In this document: in pieces, positions 22,691-34,107 of the stretch
How the letters are laid out: the number at the start of each line of letters is the position of its first letter
How positions within the stretch are numbered: position 1 is the first letter of the stretch
Source of the DNA: Ustilaginoidea virens
Lineage: Eukaryota > Ascomycota > Sordariomycetes > Hypocreales > Clavicipitaceae
Reading direction: 5' to 3'
Assembly: GCF_000687475.1 (NCBI RefSeq)
Contig: NC_057317.1
Location: 5,208,501-5,272,500 of the forward strand
Length of the DNA: 64,000 nucleotides
Made by a program: the position numbers and the translations under genes
Notes under the pieces: generated by a model
The model's input: the letters and a program-made list of their open reading frames with translations, nothing else
Database searches by the model: none
What the model was told of the DNA's origin: nothing

Positions 22691-24098
22691 CTACCTCGAT
22701 GCCTTGGTCTTACGTCTACTTTTACCTGGCCGTGTCGTTTTAGGTTTTCCCTTTGCACCGCCAGCCTTCATCTTCTTTGTGTTGAATGCTGACAGGTCCC
22801 CCGAGCTAGCGGCATCTCCAGATTTAGCATATCGCTTTTTGCCGCCAAAACCGTACTTTTCGTTCTTCTTTTGGCGTTTTGTGTTGGGGCCATTAGATTG
22901 ACCGCCGCGCCCAGAAGGTCCAGCACGTTGGGAGTGCTTGGCAAGCTCATTGTCGACGCTGACGTCGAAAAGGTCTGCCTCATTGGTAGTCATGTCACCA
23001 CCCGACTCTTGTCGTTCTGCAAGGGAAGAAGACGTCTTAGCTTATGGCCTTCTGGGCGTGATGCCATGTTGATGGGGATTGGTAACGACGGCTGTACAGC
23101 AGGTGAGACTTACTTCGCTTGAGTGTCTTGATCTTTTCCAGTGTTTCGCGCTTAGCCTTCTGACGCTCCTGAAGCTTGGCAACCTGGACCTGCTTGCCGA
23201 ATTTTTTCAAGTCGCGCAGCTTGCGCGCGTCTGTGGCGGCCTTCTTGGCTGAAGCTTCTTCAATCAACTTGGCTTTGACCTTTTCCATGTGGGCATCCTC
23301 CTTGACCATCTCAGCGAAGTAGTCCTTTGGCCGAGAAAAAGGAACGCCTTCCGCCAGAAGTCTTGTGCGTCCCTCCTTGGCAGCCTCGAGGCACTGTGAA
23401 TAGAAAGCGAGCTCCCGCTGCAAGTCATCAGAGACATCAGGTATAGAATCGGCGGTCTTGACCGATGAAGCAACGGACTGGTGAGTCGCAAACTTTGCGG
23501 TCTTATCGATGGGGATGGATATGCGATCGAGAGCGGACTGAAGAGCAGAGGTATTGTTGATGGTGAGGCGGGTATGAGGTATTAAATCCTCCTTTTCTTC
23601 GTCATCGAGATCTTCGAGATCGGAGAGAGGAACATCCTCCTCATCATCTTCCTCTTCTTCATCCACGTCCTCGACAGCATCCTCATCCTCATCGACAACT
23701 TCTTTCCTACTTGGATTTTTGTTGTTATCCCTCGCGGGCTTTTTGGACGAGCGTCTTTCAATCTTGACTTCCATCTCGATTTCCGAATCGGAGCTGTCGG
23801 TCTCATCTACAGCACCAAGATTCACCTGCGATTGGGTTAGCTGCCGCCTTTCCCGACACAGTTGCACTTCAAGAGACGCTGGTGGCAGTACATGATTGTA
23901 ATCGATGTGTTGGCTATCCTCCTCGCCTTGTTCCGTCTTTTCGTCCGGGGCATCTTCAGTCAAGGGCGCCCGTCCATTCTGGGGTGTTGAACTTTTTCGC
24001 TTTAATGTTTCCCTGTGTTTTTTCTGTTGCTTTAATATCTTGAAATCGACGCCCCTTTCTGCGGCTATCGCCATGCGAAGCTTGCTTTTAGTGACCAT
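22691..24098 (-). CDS. ebp2: rRNA-processing protein Ebp2, two exons
   Basis: Exon 1 is 24,098-23,114 and exon 2 is 23,016-22,691, split by a 97-bp intron (GTAAGT...TTGCAG) inside a Lys codon. The result is 436 residues. The N-terminus is basic, followed by a long acidic region (about 134-172). The family core includes the signature GVPFSRPKDYFAEMVKEDAH (251-270) and a Lys-rich coiled-coil stretch (about 275-325). The tail is basic and Gly/Lys-rich (RQKKNEKYGFGGKKRYAKSG) and ends KSRRKTKASR. Ebp2 is a nucleolar protein needed for 60S subunit assembly and 27S pre-rRNA processing, partnering Rrs1 and other pre-60S factors. The extension of the first frame past the donor site is intron read-through, because the conserved C-terminal tail lies only in exon 2. 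Confidence 0.93.
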
Positions 24099-25479
24099 TT
24101 CCTCCCCTGTCTAAATAGCAAGTCGGTGGCAGTTTAAAGAAGAAACGAAAGGTGGGTGCATACGTCGCAGCAACCAAGCAAGTCGGTTTACCACATAAAA
24201 TATTTCGACTCCCAAAAACCTTCTAGAAATTCTGCCGCATTGTCTTACACCGCCCTCCTCCCGACCCATGTATCTAATCTACTGCATTTTCCCCTGTGGG
24301 GATGTATAGAATGCTAGACAGGCAGGAGATTTTGCGGAGAGTTTTGAACAGGGCATATACGGGCTATAACGGTGAAGAAAATGTCATCACCATTCTACAT
24401 GTACACCAAGTAAAGTAGTACTACACGGATATGTTACCACTTGCGTGGTGCCGCCGGTGTCCTGACGAGCATCACGTCTTGGCTACCATGAGGTACCTGG
24501 CCTTGTACTCCGGAGCGGGTCTGGTGCCGGAAGGGACGAGTATGTAGTTCAGTCAGTTCCGACTGCCGCTGAAGCTGCAGACAAACCTCTCCCGTATCCT
24601 CCCGGCGCATCTTGCTGTGCTTGGCACTTTCAATTTTGTGTTTTGAAAAAAAAAAAAAAAAATTAAATTAAATTAAATGAAATAAATAAAAAATCCCCAC
24701 TCATCTGCTGCGGTCTTGTTTCGAAGTCGTGGCTGGCCGAGTACAACGCAGCACAACACGGGTATGGTATGCCCAAATGCCAGGGACAAAGAACAATATG
24801 CCACATACACCACAGCCACATCGGAACCGATTGCCTCGTGTGCGTAAGAATATCTGGATGCTTGGCCGTGCAGCTTCCATCCAGTTTCCAACCGGTTATC
24901 ATGTACCTGACGCCAGCCGCTAGGGAGTAACATTGTGGTGTGGGATGCGGCAGAACAATACCAAGTAGACAATGGAGTTTTGCGCCAACGAGGAGCTATG
25001 GGCTTGGCTGGAAATTGTAGTGGACATTTCGAACAATATGGTTCGGAAGCGCAGTTCAATGCAAATTGGTAAGATGATGGTCCCTCCCTTTCAAGCTCTG
25101 GCCGTCCGAACTGCTCGTCTGCCCACAAGCCATCAACTCCCCACACTGGACATTCGTGTCTAATTTCTAACCCGAGCTTGACAATATCTACTGGTAGTTC
25201 TTGCAGAACAATGACTTGTAACAATACGATGAAATTATCTTGGCCAAGCAGACTAGCTTTTCATCAGACAGAATGATATTTGCCAACACGACTCGGTGAG
25301 TAGAGGGTATCGGACATGTGAAGCAAATCTTGAGACTCCGAAATGTATAAGTTGGTGAGACTCTCCCTTCATCGGCTTCTGCATCTCCAACACAGTCTAC
25401 TCTTTATTGTTAGCTTTCTTTTTCCGAGAGTCATTAATACATCGCAGTTTTCGTGCCAAATTTCTCCGAATACCTCAAA
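24099..25479. other. intergenic region right of ebp2
   Basis: Normal composition, no recognised gene. A poly-A run leading into AATTAAATT repeats lies at about 24,644-24,690. A minus open frame at 24,673-25,224 lacks an ATG and any known domain, and I do not call it. The plus-strand CT-rich stretch at 25,355-25,440 looks like a promoter or leader for the short frame at 25,480. Confidence 0.5.
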
Positions 25480-25581
25480 ATGCCTTCCATCGAGAACAAG
25501 ACCAACGTCACCAAGCCTATCACCAAGGATGATGAGGCTAATGCTAGATGGGGAGGCTATCTGGGCTGCACAGTCATGTAA
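25480..25581 (+). CDS. possible short gene or first exon, 33 residues
   Basis: ATG in a good context (CTCAAAATGCC) after a CT-rich, promoter-like stretch opens a 33-codon frame beginning MPSIENKTNVTKPITKDDEA and ending GGYLGCTVM before TAA. Codon choice is GC-ending like the host genes. The stop lies at GTAAAG, which could instead be a splice donor, so this may be exon 1 of a longer or decayed gene. Downstream DNA to 26,190 gives no convincing continuation. I do not recognise it. Confidence 0.35.
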   Translation: MPSIENKTNVTKPITKDDEANARWGGYLGCTVM

Positions 25582-26194
25582 AGACCATCACTACATACCC
25601 TTCGACACGCAACCCGGAATTGATATCCAAGGGACGGCTTGAACTTCTAGCCAATACTACTTTCGAGACAAGCAGCGACAAGCAAACTACCAGGAAGCGG
25701 GAAAGAAGGAATAGGAGGATTGTGGAATATTTCCAAGTGGTGTACGCGCTATAATGGCGGCTCAATTCTTCTACCTCTAATTCTCGACGGCGATGAGGCA
25801 TCGCTGGTCGGATGTATGTATAACGAACCCCAAGGACGTTTAGTAAGGGATGAATAAGATTCTATTGGGGAAATCGCCCTCTCGGCTGGACAACATGCAA
25901 TATTCCAACGTGTATGTGTTTTAAGGGAGATCTTATTTAGAGCCTTGGGTAGTGTCGCAGATATTCCACTTGTTAATAATGAATACTCGAGTCTATACTA
26001 GCGAATATGTCCTAACGCAAAGCGAGAAATGTGCAGTTATCAGGGAAAGCGGAGCTTTGCCTGGAGATTTGCGAAGAAATCGGAAGGCAAGCCAGGAAGT
26101 ACTTTCCCGCTTTCCCTCTTTAAAATACAGTGAGGCCGTCCTATAGAGACATTTTTTCAGATCAACCGGGGATTAGACGAAAAAAGCGGGTAGA
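25582..26194. other. intergenic, no recognised gene
   Basis: Transition from host-like to repeat DNA. Short frames only, none with known domains. Confidence 0.45.
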
Positions 26195-26424
26195 GTACTG
26201 TAATGTTCTACTTCTGCTAGCCTTAGTGCTAAAGAACATATGTCTACAAAGAAAAGGCGGTGAGATTCTGCTGTGTAAAAGGCGGTGAAGAGACAGATTC
26301 TGCCATTAAAGTATTGCAATGTTTTATTCTACTAAAAAATAGTGTTGAATACTATAAGACTACAAAAGAGGCGGTGAGATTCTGCTATGTAAAAGGCGGT
26401 GAAGAGATAGATTCTGCCATGCTT
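26195..26424. repeat. tandem duplication of a 116-bp unit
   Basis: Two imperfect direct copies (about 26,195-26,310 and 26,311-26,424). The best-conserved part reads GGCGGTGAGATTCTGCT, then GTAAAAGGCGGTGAAGAGA and AGATTCTGCCAT. The unit carries the AAAGGCGGTGA core also seen in the adjoining minisatellite, so it may be an ordered edge of that repeat. Confidence 0.75.
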
Positions 26425-26999
26425 CCTAAGCAAAGGCTTGCTTGCTGCAGGCGAAAAAGCCCGCCGCAGGCGGCCCCCGGCAGGGCCCCCGGAGGGCCCC
26501 CGGAGGGGAATAATAAAAAATGCATCATATTTAAATATTTAAGTAAAAAGAAGGTAGTATAAAGGCGGTAAAAAGGGTAGTAAAAACGACAGTAAAATAA
26601 GATAGTAAAAAAGGTAGGGTAAAGGCGGTAAAATACGGCAGTAAAAAGGCAGTAAAAAGACAATACAATAAAGCAGTAAAAATATAGTAAAATAAGACTG
26701 TAAAAATGGCAGGAAAAAAGCAGTAAAAAAAGGCAGTAAAAGGCAGTGAAGTGAGGAAGTAAAAAGGCGGTAAAAAGGGTAGTAAAAACGACAGTAAAAT
26801 AAGATAGTAAAAAAGGCAAGGTAAAGACGGTAAAATACGGCAGTAAAAATGGTAAAATAAGGCAGTAAAAAAACAGTAAAAGACGGTAAAATGAGGCAGT
26901 AAAAAATGCAGTAAAAAAAACAGTAAAAAGAGTAGTAAAAAAAACAGCAAATAAGCAGTAGCTAAGCCGGACTAATATTTACCCGCCTGGCTACTCCGC
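26418..26999 (-). repeat. right inverted repeat of gene island
   Basis: Reverse-orientation counterpart of 13,179-13,893: GC-rich cap (GCAGGCGAAAAAGCCCGC, GGCCCCCGGCAGGGCCCC, GGAGGGGAATAATAAAAAATGCA) followed by GGCAGTAAAAA/GGCGGTAAAAA units and ending ACTAATATTTACCCGCCTGGCTACTCCGC. The ends match the left copy base for base over short blocks, while the minisatellite body differs in length and order. Confidence 0.8.
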
Positions 27000-27109
27000 T
27001 TTTCCTCTGCTTTTAATACTAAAGAATTCAGCGGCACTCTAATAATTAATCAAATGATCCTAGGATATATCTTAGATATAAAGCCGACAAAGACAATATC
27101 AGAGGTCGC

Positions 27110-27365
27110 TATAAAGGACTAGCCCTAGGGCGACTGCGAATAGGCGTCAATCGAATATATTAATAAAACTAAGAAGGAAGGAAGGGGAGCCCGATCCGAG
27201 TCCCTTCCGTGGTCCATATATATTTATATATACTTATAGGACGGGGCCCTAGTAGTACCCTATTAGTCCTGCGCATCTGCCCTATCTAAACTATTCTAGC
27301 TAGATATAGGTACAACCCGAGCCCTAGCCAATCTTATAATATAGGCATAGCCCAAGTCTATAATA
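27110..27365 (-). repeat. 3' LTR of gypsy A
   Basis: Plus strand begins TATAAAGGACTAGCCCTAGG (mutated from TGTGAAGGACTGGCCC of the clean copy at 39,319-39,562) and ends CTATAATA next to TACCCCCC. Same family as the LTRs at 31,621, 38,163 and 39,319. Confidence 0.75.
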
Positions 27366-28073
27366 TACCCCCCTTCTCTAAGAAAAATTTTATCCATTCT
27401 TATATTAGGGTTGCTATAAAGTTTAACTGAGTCCGTTATATATCTAAGTATTCCCCTATTTACCGTATTAGGATTACTATAGAGTTCGGCCGGGTCAATT
27501 ATATATCTATATATCCCTCTATTTTGCCTTAAATGCCTTTTGCGCTGTGGTATCCTTAAAGTTCTTAAAGACCTCCTAAATCAGCAAATTATATCCCTTC
27601 TATTTTACTAGTATATTACGTTTTCTGCTATAGCTCTAAGCGTTTTTCGCGGCTAATATCTCCTCGACCTTAAATTCCTTATGCAGGGTATTAAAGTCCT
27701 CTAGTAGGATTAATAGGGGGCTAGACCTAGTATCCATAAGCATTGAGCTCGGTAGTAAGCCAGAAGCAGCTTATTCTATAAAATTAATATAAAAGACAGG
27801 GTGAATACTATTAAGGATATTGAGCTAGATATTAAGCGGGGATAAAACAGCTATAATAGTATATTTTGTAGATACCTAATCGAGCTTTTTATAAAGCCGG
27901 TTAATCTTAATATTCTATAGGCTTAACTAAATTCGATCTTTAATTTAATAATGCTCTACTAGACATTAGGAATAGTTTATTATATCCTACTGCCTTTATT
28001 AAGTAAAAACGATAGTAGCCTAAACAAATTCTCCCTCCTCTTATACTATAGCAAGGAATTATACTATCCGCTC

Positions 28074-28849
28074 TGTTAAAATCCTATAGTAGCCTACTAG
28101 GCTGCTGGCCTAATGCTCTACTGGCCTACTAACCTTCTGACCATTATACCGCCTCTTAGACTTATGGTAGTCTTACCTTAGGCCTTTGCCTTTTACCTTA
28201 AGGATTTTCAGTGGATTATTCACTGTATATCAAGTAAGGTAGGCCTTGTTAAAAAAGGTGTGGCATTGCTAAATTAGCGTGGTGGCCTACTAGCGTGGTG
28301 GCGGCCTACTAGTGTGGTGGCTAGTCCACTAATGTAGTGGTTAGTCACTAGCGTGGTGGCTAGTCCACTAGTGTGGTGGCTAGTATACTAGCGTGGTGGT
28401 TAGTCTACTAGTGTAATGGCTAGTTACTAGTGCGGTGGTTAGGGTGGTTAGAAAGGCCGGATGTAGTGGGTTTGCTGACGTATTATATACGTGGCAAGTG
28501 AGCATTACGGGGAGCTTTCTTACTGGCTACCTTGGATGCCTAGGCCCACCTCTCCTTCGTGTATATATAGGATAGCTTTCCCCCTTCTTTTTAGATAGTA
28601 GAAGGGCAGCACAATCGAGTCTGTTAATGCACTATATGCCTCTTAACTTCTTACCTTCCCTGCGTTTTTCTGGTTATCTTATATTTGCCTTGCCTTTACA
28701 CTTGCCCTGCTTTATAGCACTTGTATAGTTTTAGGACTTGGTGAAAAATCTAGTATTATACTAAGATTAGTTCACAGGTCGCAGACAGTCTTGTGCCATC
28801 TAGCTAGCTAGTAAGGCTCTGCTTTATAGTGACCTTGAGAATTGCAATA
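28074..28849 (+). repeat. solo LTR, Copia-2 family 1 (776 bp)
   Basis: Runs TGTTAAAATCC to GAGAATTGCAATA inside gypsy A. Flanks CGCTC (28,069-28,073) and CGCCC (28,850-28,854) are a 5-bp duplication with one transition. The U3 minisatellite (GTGGTGGCTAGTCCACTA-type units, 28,270-28,445) has more units than in Copia-2, explaining the greater length. Confidence 0.9.
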
Positions 28850-30310
28850 CGCCCCTTAAGGGTTATAGAGCTTAGTAAAATATTAAAGAGAGGGGCTATA
28901 ATAAAAGAATTAAAGCTATTTAGAAGACAGTTTAGGCTATATCTAGTAATAAAAGAGGTGCGGTTATTTAAAGTATATTAGCAAATTGCGAGATAGTAAA
29001 GCCAATTGTATTAATCGAATGCTACCTTTATATATAAACTAATTTATCTATTTTATACTACTATTGGTCTATAGGTAGTATATAATTGAGAGGAGTTATT
29101 TAGTCCTAATAGCCTTATATATAATACAGTCTAAAGTTAGCCTACTTAGTTTAAGCCTTTATTGCAGATAATCTAGGCGGGAAACCTATAGTACTATTAC
29201 TAATAATCTAAGAAATATTCCGTATAATCCTCTGCTTATATTAAATATATTACCTTTAGCTGAATATACTTTAATAGGCGATTGGTAATAACCATTAGTA
29301 ATATAGGTTAAAGGCATTATAGGCAAAAAAGTTAGTTATAAAGTCTATAAAAATTTAAGACTAAAAATAATCTAGGATCGGTAGGGGCTAGAATAAGCCT
29401 TAGTATAACTAACGATTCTTATATGCCTTATAGTATTAGTAATTTCGAACGAATTAAGCTACTTTAGATAAAATATTATTGAAGTAGTAGTCCTATTATA
29501 ATAATTAGAAGGTTATATTCTTCTTTAAGTGCCCTACAATAGGGGAGTTATAGTATTGTTAAATTACTATAGTTATTAGTGGCTTAAAAGAGGGGAGCTA
29601 AATCTAGCCTTAGTAGAATAGCGCTCTATAGGCATTTAGGATATAATTTGCAATCTACTCCTTAGTCTTCGCCTCTACTAGGGATTATTATTCTTTATTT
29701 GCTATAGCCATCTACTAGGCCTAATATAATTCATTTTTAGCTATAGTCTAGTCTTAAAGTGCCTATAGATTTATATCGGTAAAGATTTAGGAGCTATTAG
29801 GTAAAAAGACTCTAATTAAAGAAGCTACTATTAGTATATTCTCTATTATACTTAGGTTTATAATCGGCTAATCCCCTATTAGGTCTGGCTAGTCTTCTAT
29901 TAGGTCTACCTCTATAATAGAGATAGATAGTAATTAAAGAATTTAGCTAAACCTTAGTGCCACGTTATTTACTTTTTACTTCTATTGCAAGAGGATATTA
30001 AGATGCTAGGCCTATAAGTCGGGTTGGTACTAAAAGTAGAAGTTAAAAAGGGCTAAAGTCTTAGCCTATTACACCTAGTATTCTAATATCTCCTTTAGTC
30101 GAGCAAAGTACTTAAGGTTTTTATAATCTATAAAAATCGTAAATAAGGCGGTAATAAAGCGGAATTTAGCTAACTATGCCTTAAAGCATAAGATAATAGT
30201 AAGTAGCTCTTTATTATAGATAGTATAATTTTATTTAGCTTTTATAAGCCGTACTAAATAGTATATAATTAGGTAAAGTATTTTATCCTCCCTGATTTAA
30301 AAGAAATAGC

Positions 30311-30851
30311 TATAACGAAGTGGCTTAAAGGGCCCTAAGCGGGTGTCTGCGCATATCGTCTGGGTTTTAGCCCAAATGTTGATATAAACTCGGGGTACCC
30401 AGTTATTCGTAGGGTCGCGCGCGTAGTATCATGTACCGTGAGGTCACCGGTTAAAGGTATGATTACTTCTTTGATTATGACTAACTATCTAAGAGGAAAG
30501 AAAGGAAGCAAAAGAGTAATTACACGATGTGGCCTTTTTGTGCGTGCCGTAGTCACGTACATCGGCGCGGTCGGGCCGGGCTGCCCGCGTGCCCTGCCGG
30601 GCACAGGGGTAAAGGGGCAAAAGGGGCCATATTGTGTGCGCGGCACATCCGTCGCAATGTGCCCAATTGGGCACCTTGCGACAGCAATTCCAATACCAAC
30701 CTTCTATCTGACCATTAGGCCAGACAACAGAGTACATATTATACTTAGTTACCATACTTAGTACAATTGACACCTATATCCCCTTTCGCCGCGCGCACTT
30801 ACTGAAGCTAATAACCTTAGTATGAGACGGGCGTAGCCCGACTCCTTAATA
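30311..30851. repeat. solo LTR-like insert, family 3 (541 bp), hardly mutated
   Basis: Starts TATAACGAAGTGG and ends CCTTAATA, bounded by the perfect duplication ATAGC (30,306-30,310 and 30,852-30,856) within gypsy A. It is much richer in GC and CpA than its host element, with CGGGCCGGGCTGCC and GGGGTAAAGGGGCAAAAGGGG segments. Overlapping open frames here are chance. Part of it recurs at 52,963-53,156. Sense orientation is unknown. Confidence 0.78.
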
Positions 30852-31620
30852 ATAGCTACTAATAATTATACTAGAGTTATCTGCTTTAAGGATTATTTCC
30901 TTCTTAAGGTCTTATTAAGCAAAGACTAGGTATAAAATAAAGTACTATTTAAGCGCCTAAAAGGCCTTTTCTTCCTTTTTAAGCTATTAAAAAGAGATAT
31001 CTTTCTATATTAATTAGACTAGAGGCTTAGCTAAATAGGAGAAATTTAAATTAAAATTGCAGTAGAAGTTTATAAACCTTAAAAAGCTCTAAATACCCTA
31101 TAACTTTATAAAGGCTTCCCACTCCTAAATTGCTTTAATTTTTTTAGAGTCTAGGCGGATCTCTTTACTAGCTATTATAATATAGCTTAGATAGCATACC
31201 TTTTTTATAGCGAACTCGTATTTATCTACATCTAAATTTAGGCCGGTATCTTATAGCCGCTTAAGGACCTTCTTTATACGGTCTAAATACTCCTTCTATA
31301 AGCCCCCTATATAGACCAAAATATTATCTAGATAGGCTATAGCGAAATCCCCTAATATATCCTCTAAGGCCCTATTAATATAATATTAAAATATTATAGG
31401 GGCTTTAGTCAGACTAAAAGGGGTTATTAGTTACTTAAAGAGGCTAAAGTATATTTAGAATACAGTAAGGTACTTATCGCCCTTAGTAATATAGATTTTA
31501 TGGAATACTACTTAAATATCTATCTTTATAAACTACTTCGCCTATAATAGGGAATATAGTATCTCCTTAATTAAGGGGAGGGGTTACTAATCCTATATTA
31601 TAACCTTATTTAAAGCCCGG

Positions 31621-31874
31621 TATGAAGGACTGGCCCTAGAGCGACTGCGAATAGGCATCAATCGGATATATTTAATAAACTAAAGAGCAAGAGAAGGGGC
31701 CCGAATAGGAGTCTCTCTAAAGTCTATATATATCTATATGTAGTGCAAGCTAAAGCCCTAGCATTGCCCTATCGGCCCGCGCGTCTGCCTTATATAATCC
31801 GTCCCGAGCTAGGCACGGGCGCAGCCTAAGCCTCAGCCACTCTTATAATATAGGCATAGCCTGAGTCTGTGATA
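31621..31874 (-). repeat. 3' LTR of gypsy B
   Basis: Plus strand TATGAAGGACTGGCCC to GTCTGTGATA, 254 bp, abutting TACCCCCC. Less mutated than the LTR of gypsy A. Left flank CCCGG; no matching right flank found. Confidence 0.78.
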
Positions 31875-32647
31875 TACCCCCCTCTTTTAGGAAAAATTTT
31901 ATCCATTTCTATATCGGGGTTGCTATAGGATTCGGCTGGGTCTATTATATATCTAAATATCCCCTTATTTATTCTTAAATGCCTCCTATACTATAATATC
32001 CTTAAAGTTCTTAAAGGGCTCTTAAATTAGTAAATCGTATCCCTTCTATTTTACTAGCACGTTATATTTTCCACTATAACCCTAAGCGTTTTTCGCAGCT
32101 AATATCTCCTCAACCTTAAATTCCTTATGCAGGGTATTAGAGTCCTCTAGTAGGACTAGTAGGGGATAAGGCCTAATATCTATAAGTATTTAGCTCGACA
32201 GTAGATCGGAAGCAGTATATTTTATAAGATCAATATAAAAAACCGGGTAAATACTATTAAAGATATCGAGTTAGACGTTAAGCGGAGATAGAATAGCTAT
32301 AATAGTATACTTTATAAATACCTAATCGAGCTTCTTATAAGGCCGGTTAGTTTTAATATTCTATAGGCTTAGCTAAACTTAGTCCTTAATTTAGTAATAC
32401 TCCACTAGGCGTTAGAAACGGTTTATTATATCCTACTACCTCTATTAAGTAAAAGCGATAACAGCTTAGGCGAGCTCGCCCTCCTCCTATATTATAGCTA
32501 AAAAACGTATTGCCTGCCCCTTAGGGGTTATAGAACTTAGCAAGATATCGGGGGGAAGGGTTATAATAGGAGAATTAAAGCTATTTAGGAGATAGTTCGG
32601 GCTATATTTAGTAATTAAGGAAGTGCGGTTATTTAGAGTATATTAGT

Positions 32648-33337
32648 TATTGCAATTTTAAAGGTCACTATAAAGCAAAGCCTTACTAGCTAGCTAGATG
32701 GCACAAGACTGTCTGCGACCTATGACTTAATCTTAGTATAAATACTAGATTCGTCATTAAGTCCTAAGACTATACAAGTGCTATAAAGCGAGGCAAGTGT
32801 AAAGGCAAGGCAAATATAGAATAACCAGAATAACGCAGGGAAGGTGCGAGTTAAGAGGTATATAGTGTATTAATAGGTTCAATTGTGCTGCCCTTCCACT
32901 ATCTAGAAAGAAGGGGAAAAGCTATTCTATATATACACAAAGAAGGGGTGGGCCCAGGCATCCAGGGTAGCCAGTAAGAAGGCTCCCCGTAATGCTCGTC
33001 AGTAATTCCGCTATATCCGACTAACCCCGCTATGTCCGGCCACCCCAACCACCACGCTAGTGACTAACCACTACGCTAGTAGGCAACCACCACGCTAGTA
33101 GGCCGCCACCACGCTAGTAGGCCACCACGCTAATTTAGCAATGCCACACCTTTTTTAACAAGGCCTACCTTACTTGATATACAGTAAATAATCCATTGAA
33201 AATCCTTAAGGTAAAAGGCAAAGGCCTAAGGTTAGTAAGACTACCGTAAGTCTAAGAGGTGGTATGAGGGCCAGAAAGTCAGTAGGCTAGTAGGGCATTA
33301 GCCCAGCAGCCTAGTAGGCTACTATAGGATTTTAACA
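32648..33337 (-). repeat. solo LTR, Copia-2 family 1 (690 bp)
   Basis: Plus strand TATTGCAATTTTAAAGG to GGATTTTAACA. Flanks TTAGT (32,643-32,647) and TTGGT (33,338-33,342) are a duplication with one G/A change. It has the fewest U3 minisatellite units of the family-1 copies. Nested in gypsy B. Confidence 0.88.
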
Positions 33338-34107
33338 TTGGTCAATCGCGAGATATTAGGGCTAATTATATTAATCGAATACTATTTTTATATATAAAAT
33401 AACCTAGACCTCTTAGTTTATACGGTCTATATTACTATTAGTCTATAGGTGGTATATAGTTGAGAGGAGTTATTTAGTCCTAATGGCGTTATATATTATA
33501 GTCTAAAATTAGCCTACCTAGTCTAAGCCTCTATTACTACTAATCTAGGCGGGGAACCTATAGTGCTGCTACTAATAGTCTAGGAACTATTTAGTATAAT
33601 CCTCCGCTCGCATTCAGTATATCGCTTTAAGCTAAATGTATTTTAATAAATAATCGGTAATAACTATTAGGTAGTATGAGTCGGAGGTATTATAGGCTAG
33701 GAGGTTGGTTATAAAATTAATAGAAATTTAAGATTAAAAACGATTTAAGATTAGTAAAGGCTAGAGTAAGCCTTAACGTAATTAGCAGCTCTTATGCGCC
33801 CTATAGTATTAGTAATTCTAAATAAATTGAACTAATTTAGACGATATATTATCGAAGTAATAGTCCTACTATAATAGCTAGAAAGTTATATCCTTTCTTA
33901 GGTGCCCTATAGTAGGGGAGTTATAGTATTATTGAATTATCATAGTTATTAGCGGTTCGAAAAAGGGGAGCTAAATCTAGCCCTAGTAGAGTAGCGCCCT
34001 ATAGGCGTTTAAGGTATAATTTGCAATCTATTCTTTAGTTTTTACCTCTTTTAGGAATTATCGCTCTCTATTTACTATAGCCTTTTATCGGGTATAGTAT
34101 AGTTTAT

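Larger units (their letters stand above)
27110..31620 (-). mobile_element. Ty3/gypsy element A, degraded, 5' part missing
   Basis: Minus-oriented: a roughly 256-bp 3' LTR (27,110-27,365) with the polypurine tract complement (TACCCCCC) beside it, then pol read leftward. RNase H is recognisable by YTIYNKELLTI and DYKNLKYF-like motifs (about 30,105-30,240) and RT by FTKIDI (near 31,530) and YLDNILVY (31,312-31,340, from YLDDILVY). The order 3' LTR, RNase H, RT fits Ty3/gypsy, with the integrase between 27,500 and 29,900 inferred from position. It is cut at 31,620 by gypsy element B. Two solo LTRs are nested in it. Stops are only TAG/TAA. Confidence 0.82.

Noticed and set aside
24673..25224. 183-codon minus open frame
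   Set aside because: Starts with TTG rather than ATG, no recognised domain, ends in an AT microsatellite, and no splice pattern suggests a gene.
30438..30773. Overlapping open frames on both strands
   Set aside because: They lie wholly inside a solo LTR-like insert with a target duplication; openness reflects local GC content.
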